Part shown: positions 5,903 to 10,477 of the stretch, piece by piece
Numbering within the stretch: position 1 is the stretch's first letter
How the letters are laid out: every line of letters starts with the position of its first letter
Assembly (NCBI GenBank): GCA_003979335.1
Contig: RYWC01000017.1
Span: 1 to 10,477, forward strand
Direction of reading: 5' to 3'
From: Clostridia bacterium
GTDB lineage: Bacteria > Bacillota_A > Clostridia > Christensenellales > Borkfalkiaceae
Length of the DNA stretch: 10,477 bases
Position numbers and translations under genes: made by a program
The notes under the pieces: generated by a model
The model's input: the letters and a program-made list of their open reading frames with translations, nothing else
What the model was told of the DNA's origin: nothing
The model's database searches: none

Positions 5903-5952
5903 TATACTTTGAAAAATAAATTTTATCCTTATGTTTTTACGCGTTTTAAAGA

Positions 5953-5981
5953 TTGACGGCGACAGAAATTTCTGTTAATGT
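5953..5981 (+). promoter_or_regulatory. Promoter of the M60 surface-protein gene
   Basis: TTGACG (5953-5958), a 17-base spacer and TAATGT (5976-5981) form a moderate sigma-A promoter 46 bases before the TTG start. The -10 box is off consensus, which fits a regulated gene. Confidence 0.55.
5962..5975. promoter_or_regulatory. Palindromic operator candidate in the M60 promoter
   Basis: ACAGAAA-TTTCTGT is a perfect 14-bp palindrome that fills most of the spacer between the -35 and -10 boxes and abuts the -10. A protein bound here would block RNA polymerase. The binding protein is unknown; this palindrome differs from the one at tetR. Confidence 0.5.
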
Positions 5982-6027
5982 ATTTAGGATATTTAAAATA
6001 ATATATTTTGTAATAAGGAGAAACAGC

Positions 6028-9000
6028 TTGAAAAAGAACAGAGCGAAAAAGTTTTTAATGTGCCTTGCGATAGCCGCAACCACTGTTACGGCGGTCTTCG
6101 CATCGGCTTGCCAGACAAGTTTAAATCTTTTCACCATTCCCGAGCTCAATATCCCCACTGAGGAGAAGTTTGCGCTTAAAAAGTATGATTACGAAAATCT
6201 TTCCGACGTTCAGGTGACTGTTCGTTCGGACGTTATGAACGTAACAAAGCGCAATCTTCCGCGCGCCGAAGCGGAAATTTTAACGGACGATTTTTCTCTT
6301 GTCTACAATGAGGAAGCTAAAACAATCGACGCGGTATACGGTAAAACGCAGACGACAGACAATTTGAAGACTGCAAACATCACATTTACCGATTACCCTT
6401 CGCCTTCTCATACCTGCACGGGCGTAAACGCTTTTACCGACGGCAATATGAGCGGTGCGGCGGTCGATTCGTCAAACGGCGCATTTTATAAATATATGTT
6501 GATGACGCAGGGGCAGCATCTTGCGGCTGACGCCGCGCGCTTTTCTGCGAACACAGCAAGCGATAACGCAGGGGTTGACCAGACATTTAAAAACTGGCTT
6601 AAAAAGCACCCTTCTGCGGACGCGCAGTACGGCGAGGTTCTCGGTACCGATAACGCGGTAGAAAAGGAAATAACTTTGGACCCTCTTTACCGTTCTCCTC
6701 ACTTCACAGGGCTTTATCTGCCTGCAGGCGAAGCAATAACTATTAAAGTTGAAGGGCTTAAACCGGGCGAAAGAATAGTTGTTCAAACGGGTTATCAGAA
6801 CTCTCTTGCCTGGCGCGGCGGCGTAAGCGATTCCGTTTTCAACTCCATTACAGGCGGATTAAATAAAGTTACCACACATTCGCTTGACGCATACTTTACC
6901 AAGGCGGACGTGCTTGTAGCAAACAATAAGATGACAGAAGGCAGCGTTACAAGCCAAAGCCAATGGGGCGTAAAACAGAACAACCGCGCGCCTTGGGTAA
7001 TCAGCGATTTCACGCTTACTGAAAATAAAACGTATACAATCGGCACTTCGTTCGGCGGAGCTCTGCATATAAGTATGGGCAACTGCTATTCAAGGGTTAA
7101 AACGACAATTACGGGCGCTGTTGAAACTCCGCACTACATATTAGGCGTAACAACTCCCGAATATTTCGACCAATATCTGCGTCAGGCGCCCGGCGTCATT
7201 GCCGTTCTCGACACGGAAAACGGTCAGTTAATCGGCTATACGGGTGAAATGGGCACTGCGCAGTATATGCGCCAGGTAAAAAAGGAAGAAATAGATAAGC
7301 TTGCAATGCTTTGGCATTCGTTCCTTTCAGTAAACGAATCTTTCACCGGCGGAACTTATAACCGCTTTAACAAGATAATGTTTGACTGGCACGTTCCGGC
7401 AGGCGCGGCGGTTGCGCTCGGTAATTATTCTTTTGCCCAACCGACAAGTTGGTTTAACGACGCGATGAATTACAGGGGCTTGCTTGCACGCGGAACTTGG
7501 GGTACGCTGCATGAAATAGGTCATACCCATGCTACTTCTTACGGAACGGTTTGGGGCTTTGCGACGGGCAGAGAAGGAGAAGTTAGGAACAATGCGCTTA
7601 TACTTCTTTCGTATATAATGTTCTGTGACGTCGGCACAACCATAAGGAACGGCGGAGGGGCTGAACACGGCGCTTACGCAAATCCTTACAACGTTCTTTC
7701 CGAAACGCTCAGTTTCAAAGGCAAAACGGGCGACTTCGACGACGGCAGCTACGGGTATTTCCAATGCCTCGGAATGTATGCCAATATAATGCATTCTTTC
7801 GGCGCGGAAAAATTCTACGAACTTCTTTATACATACAAGGACGCCGCGTCATATGTGGCGGAAGGAACCAAAGGAAATAAGCGTTCTGATTTCACATACC
7901 GTTGTTCGAAAGTTTACGGAATGGATTTCCGTAAGTATTTCAACACTTTCTATTGCGCAAACATAACTGACGAAATGTTTACCGCGGAGCAACGCGCCGA
8001 AATGGACGCTTTGCCCGATTACGAGGTGGTTTCAAGTTTTTATGCGGGCGGTATAGACGGAGTTAAAACGTCGGGCGACTATAAGGTAGCATTCGGCGAA
8101 GATATAACATTTGATTTGCTTGAAAAAACAATAAGTACCTTGGACGATAAAACGGCGGGAACCAAAGGTTTTGAAATTGTGTCTGTAAACCAGCCCGAAC
8201 ACGGTAAACTTACCGACCTCGGCAACGGAAAGTGGTCATATTCGTTCAATAAAGAATATACCGGCGTTTCCGATACGTTTACTTACGATGTCAGACTTTC
8301 GGACGGAATTATTCACAGACTTTCAGTTTATTTAAGAATTTCGTATAACGGAACAAGAATTACTGCATACAACGACGTACAGGGTAAAAATCTGGACGAA
8401 GTAATGGCGGATGTCAGCGGAAAACAGCCCGATAGCGTTATCGGAAATTCTCATGCTTATATACCTACTTATAATTCTGAAAAAGGTAAAAAGGATGTGC
8501 GCGTTTCCGAATTCTATTGGAGGGCGCCCAAATCAGGCGAAGTTTCGTTTTCCTCAAAAATGGACGACTGGGGTAAAATTTATTTCGGCGAAAGCTTCGA
8601 TACGCTGGAAGAGATTATATCTATACCGAGTTACACAACTTCGTTCAATGATTACGGCGTGACGCGCACTGTAGAACAGGGCAAGTTCTACGCAATGAAA
8701 ATATTTAATGTAAACGCAGGCGGAGGCGGTTCCGCGGTGCCCGGTATTAAGTATTCGGATGAAGAAAATTATGCGGCGATTGCCGACGCAGACGCTTTCC
8801 ATCCAGATTTTCCTCTCGGGAGTACCGTTGAAACCTATGTATACGAACCTCAGTTTATAGTTTCTAAAAAGGACAGCATTAAGCTTTCCGTATCCGGAAC
8901 GGATAAAACCGAATGGACGGTTATAAAAGCGCCCGAAAACGTTCACGGCGGCAGATACGAAAAACAGTATCAGGTAGACGAAAACAAAGACAGTCCCACA

Positions 9001-10344
9001 TACGGTCAGACAATAGAAATCGAAGACGCGCGCGTAGATAAATGGACATGGCTGATAGACGGGCAGGCAGGAACTTATCTGCACACTTCATATGGGGGCG
9101 AATATAACAAAGACTATCCCAATTGTGAAAAGATTTCTCCCGAGCATCCTCACGAATTTATAATAGATACCTCTAAATCCCAGCAGTTCAATTATTTTGC
9201 TGTAACTACGAGAAACCACGCCAATTCTTATATTACGGATTTCGAGTTGCAGATTTCGGACTCGGCGGACGGCGGTTGGCGGACAATTGCTACGGGCGAC
9301 AGGTCCAATTACGTTAAAAACGTTTTAACAGTCAAGTTTGCCGAAGAGTCGGGCAGATATCTCAGGCTTCTTGTAAAAGGAACTTCGGGCTCTTCGGGCG
9401 GCAGACAGTTCTCGGTACTTGCGGAAATAGACGCAGGAATCGAAACAACCACCCAGCAGGTAATTCCGCCTACAAGCAATAAGTTCTTCGCCACGGACGG
9501 CTGGAAGAATTCTTCCAAGATTGACACCGAACCTAACGGTTATCTGATTACCGAAAAGAAAAACGAAAAACTCGTAATTAAATTCGAGGGTGAAGGGATA
9601 TCTCTTTACGCGGCTACGGGAAGCGGCTACGGTACGGCGGATATTTATCTGGACGGCAAAAAAGCCGGTTCGATAAATTTAAACAGCGCGTCGGAAGAAT
9701 CGCGAAAACTCGTATTCAATAAAGAAAATTTAGAAAACAAGGAGCACACGGTAGAGATTATCACTACCTCGTCGGAAAAAGTTATGATTAACGTTCTCGG
9801 TATACCTTATTCGGCAAATCTTGTAAATGCGGCTAACATATATAAAGAAAACGCGCTTACGATTGCGCTTGTCGTATTTGTAATTTTGTTTGCCGCAGTA
9901 ATAGCGGTGTTAGCGGTGCTTGTATTCGTTCCCAAGTTCCGCAGATTGGTATTCGGCAACCGCTTTATGAAAAAGCTTGACGAAAGAGAAAACAAGCCCA
10001 AGAAAGAAAAGCCTGTTAAAAACAAAAATGACGGTAAAGCCGGTACTGACGAGATAGAAAAAGACAAGGAACAGGCAAAGAAGACGGAGCCCGTTTCCGC
10101 TTCGGCAAAGCCTGCGCCTGCAAAACCTGCGCAGCAGTCGTCAACGGTGAAACCTGCGGCGGCAAAACCTGTTGCAAAGACAGCGGCGCCCAAGACGGCA
10201 GCTACTGAAACGCAGACTAAATCCGCTACAAAGACCGCAACCGTAAAACCTGCGCAGCAGTCGTCAACGGTAAAACACACGGCTAAACCTGCGGACAAAA
10301 CAGTTAAGCCTGCGGCTGACAAAACCCAAAAGCCCAAAAAGTAA
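6028..10344 (+). CDS. M60-family surface metalloprotease with C-terminal membrane anchor
   Basis: The start is the TTG at 6028, seven bases after AAGGAG; the upstream in-frame TTG at 5953 is the -35 box. The 1438-residue product has a signal peptide (1-27) ending ASA before Cys28, a loose lipobox. The M60 (enhancin-type gluzincin) core runs from about 223 (SPHFTGLYLPAG). It carries HEIGH at 495-499 and the third ligand Glu518 in GEVRNN, giving HExxH-X18-E. Known M60 peptidases cut mucin-like O-glycoproteins. After it come, by inference from strand patterns, a tandem-Ig/cadherin-like module (about 671-773), a PA14-like region (about 773-910), an F5/8-type-C-like sugar-binding domain (about 1000-1137) and another galactose-binding-like domain (about 1153-1262). 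A membrane span (1276-1301), basic residues and a Lys/Ala/Pro-rich tail (1302-1438) end it. I expect it to be displayed outside the cell, held by the span. The M60 call is firm; the accessory domains are tentative. Confidence 0.9.
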   Translation: MKKNRAKKFLMCLAIAATTVTAVFASACQTSLNLFTIPELNIPTEEKFALKKYDYENLSDVQVTVRSDVMNVTKRNLPRAEAEILTDDFSLVYNEEAKTIDAVYGKTQTTDNLKTANITFTDYPSPSHTCTGVNAFTDGNMSGAAVDSSNGAFYKYMLMTQGQHLAADAARFSANTASDNAGVDQTFKNWLKKHPSADAQYGEVLGTDNAVEKEITLDPLYRSPHFTGLYLPAGEAITIKVEGLKPGERIVVQTGYQNSLAWRGGVSDSVFNSITGGLNKVTTHSLDAYFTKADVLVANNKMTEGSVTSQSQWGVKQNNRAPWVISDFTLTENKTYTIGTSFGGALHISMGNCYSRVKTTITGAVETPHYILGVTTPEYFDQYLRQAPGVIAVLDTENGQLIGYTGEMGTAQYMRQVKKEEIDKLAMLWHSFLSVNESFTGGTYNRFNKIMFDWHVPAGAAVALGNYSFAQPTSWFNDAMNYRGLLARGTWGTLHEIGHTHATSYGTVWGFATGREGEVRNNALILLSYIMFCDVGTTIRNGGGAEHGAYANPYNVLSETLSFKGKTGDFDDGSYGYFQCLGMYANIMHSFGAEKFYELLYTYKDAASYVAEGTKGNKRSDFTYRCSKVYGMDFRKYFNTFYCANITDEMFTAEQRAEMDALPDYEVVSSFYAGGIDGVKTSGDYKVAFGEDITFDLLEKTISTLDDKTAGTKGFEIVSVNQPEHGKLTDLGNGKWSYSFNKEYTGVSDTFTYDVRLSDGIIHRLSVYLRISYNGTRITAYNDVQGKNLDEVMADVSGKQPDSVIGNSHAYIPTYNSEKGKKDVRVSEFYWRAPKSGEVSFSSKMDDWGKIYFGESFDTLEEIISIPSYTTSFNDYGVTRTVEQGKFYAMKIFNVNAGGGGSAVPGIKYSDEENYAAIADADAFHPDFPLGSTVETYVYEPQFIVSKKDSIKLSVSGTDKTEWTVIKAPENVHGGRYEKQYQVDENKDSPTYGQTIEIEDARVDKWTWLIDGQAGTYLHTSYGGEYNKDYPNCEKISPEHPHEFIIDTSKSQQFNYFAVTTRNHANSYITDFELQISDSADGGWRTIATGDRSNYVKNVLTVKFAEESGRYLRLLVKGTSGSSGGRQFSVLAEIDAGIETTTQQVIPPTSNKFFATDGWKNSSKIDTEPNGYLITEKKNEKLVIKFEGEGISLYAATGSGYGTADIYLDGKKAGSINLNSASEESRKLVFNKENLENKEHTVEIITTSSEKVMINVLGIPYSANLVNAANIYKENALTIALVVFVILFAAVIAVLAVLVFVPKFRRLVFGNRFMKKLDERENKPKKEKPVKNKNDGKAGTDEIEKDKEQAKKTEPVSASAKPAPAKPAQQSSTVKPAAAKPVAKTAAPKTAATETQTKSATKTATVKPAQQSSTVKHTAKPADKTVKPAADKTQKPKK
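10122..10271 (+). repeat. 27-bp direct repeat in the M60 tail
   Basis: An identical 27-base stretch occurs at 10122-10148 and 10245-10271, 123 bases (41 codons) apart and in frame, each encoding KPAQQSSTV. It shows recent internal duplication in the low-complexity tail and could allow length variation by recombination. Confidence 0.9.
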
Positions 10345-10372
10345 TTAGGGCAATTGAAAATAATTAAAGATT

Positions 10373-10414
10373 AAAGGCTGCGGAACCTTTTAAAACGGTT
10401 CCGCAGCCTTTTTT
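10373..10414 (+). terminator. Strong terminator of the M60 gene
   Basis: Perfect 15-base arms beginning AAAGGCTGCGG enclose a nine-base loop and lead into a T run, starting 29 bases after the stop codon. The stem is nearly symmetric with A/T on both sides, so it may act in both directions. Confidence 0.95.
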
Positions 10415-10454
10415 AAATACAAGCCACAATTTTAAAAAACTTTGAAATAATGTT

Positions 10455-10460
10455 TTGACA
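10455..10460 (+). promoter_or_regulatory. TTGACA -35 box at the window edge
   Basis: A consensus TTGACA lies exactly 17 bases before the end of the window, so a matching -10 box would fall just outside. It probably belongs to the next rightward gene; this cannot be confirmed here. Confidence 0.4.
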
Positions 10461-10477
10461 AACGCATAAATTTATGT

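Noticed and set aside
5897..5917. Mini-ORF starting ATGGGGG after the ttcA gene.
   Set aside because: It ends after only a few codons and has no ribosome site.
5953..6027. Upstream TTG at 5953 as the start of the M60 gene.
   Set aside because: It coincides with the -35 box and has no ribosome site. The TTG at 6028 has AAGGAG at correct spacing and begins a proper signal peptide (KKNRAKK then a hydrophobic stretch).
9807..10337. Long minus-strand open frame of 176 codons opposite the M60 tail.
   Set aside because: It is a shadow produced by the repetitive Ala/Lys/Pro codons. The plus-strand frame continues the signal-peptide protein through its stop to a matching terminator.

Overview
The window looks like the chromosome of a Gram-positive, probably Clostridia-type (Bacillota) bacterium, perhaps an uncultured gut or host-associated one. 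The signs are AGGAG-type ribosome sites, TTG and GTG starts, many hairpin-plus-T-tract terminators, AT-rich intergenic DNA with consensus sigma-A promoters, and a huge surface protein with an M60 (mucin-peptidase type) catalytic core. No phage, plasmid, insertion sequence, CRISPR array or defence gene is visible. The placement is inference from style and gene content, not from a marker gene.

Left part (1-2300, all genes on the minus strand). A small hypothetical gene at 14-485 is broken by two apparent single-base losses. Next comes a TetR-family regulator whose stop overlaps by one base the start of a short CPBP-type membrane protein lacking the usual N-terminal catalytic motif. Its promoter (TTGACA-N17-TATATT) carries a perfect 16-bp palindrome over the transcription start, which implies autorepression. 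Upstream lies a small P-loop kinase-like gene with a -10 box so close to its ATG that the mRNA may be leaderless.

Middle part (2300-3004). An AT-rich, gene-free stretch holds an excellent extended -10 promoter and a set of mutually exclusive inverted repeats, the best candidate here for an undescribed RNA or regulatory leader. Then come tRNA-Ala(CGC) and tRNA-Val(GAC) on the minus strand, with their own promoter and terminator.

Right part (3005-5856, plus strand). There is a tight three-gene operon: an L-cysteine desulfidase (CyuA type), a TcdA-like tRNA t6A cyclase and a TtcA-type PP-loop tRNA thiolase. The grouping suggests sulfide release from cysteine next to tRNA modification.

Finally (5953-10414), a 1438-residue M60-type surface metalloprotease has accessory binding domains, a C-terminal membrane span and a Lys/Ala/Pro-rich tail. 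Its promoter contains a perfect 14-bp palindrome. A strong terminator closes the gene, and a TTGACA box at the right edge probably starts the next transcript.
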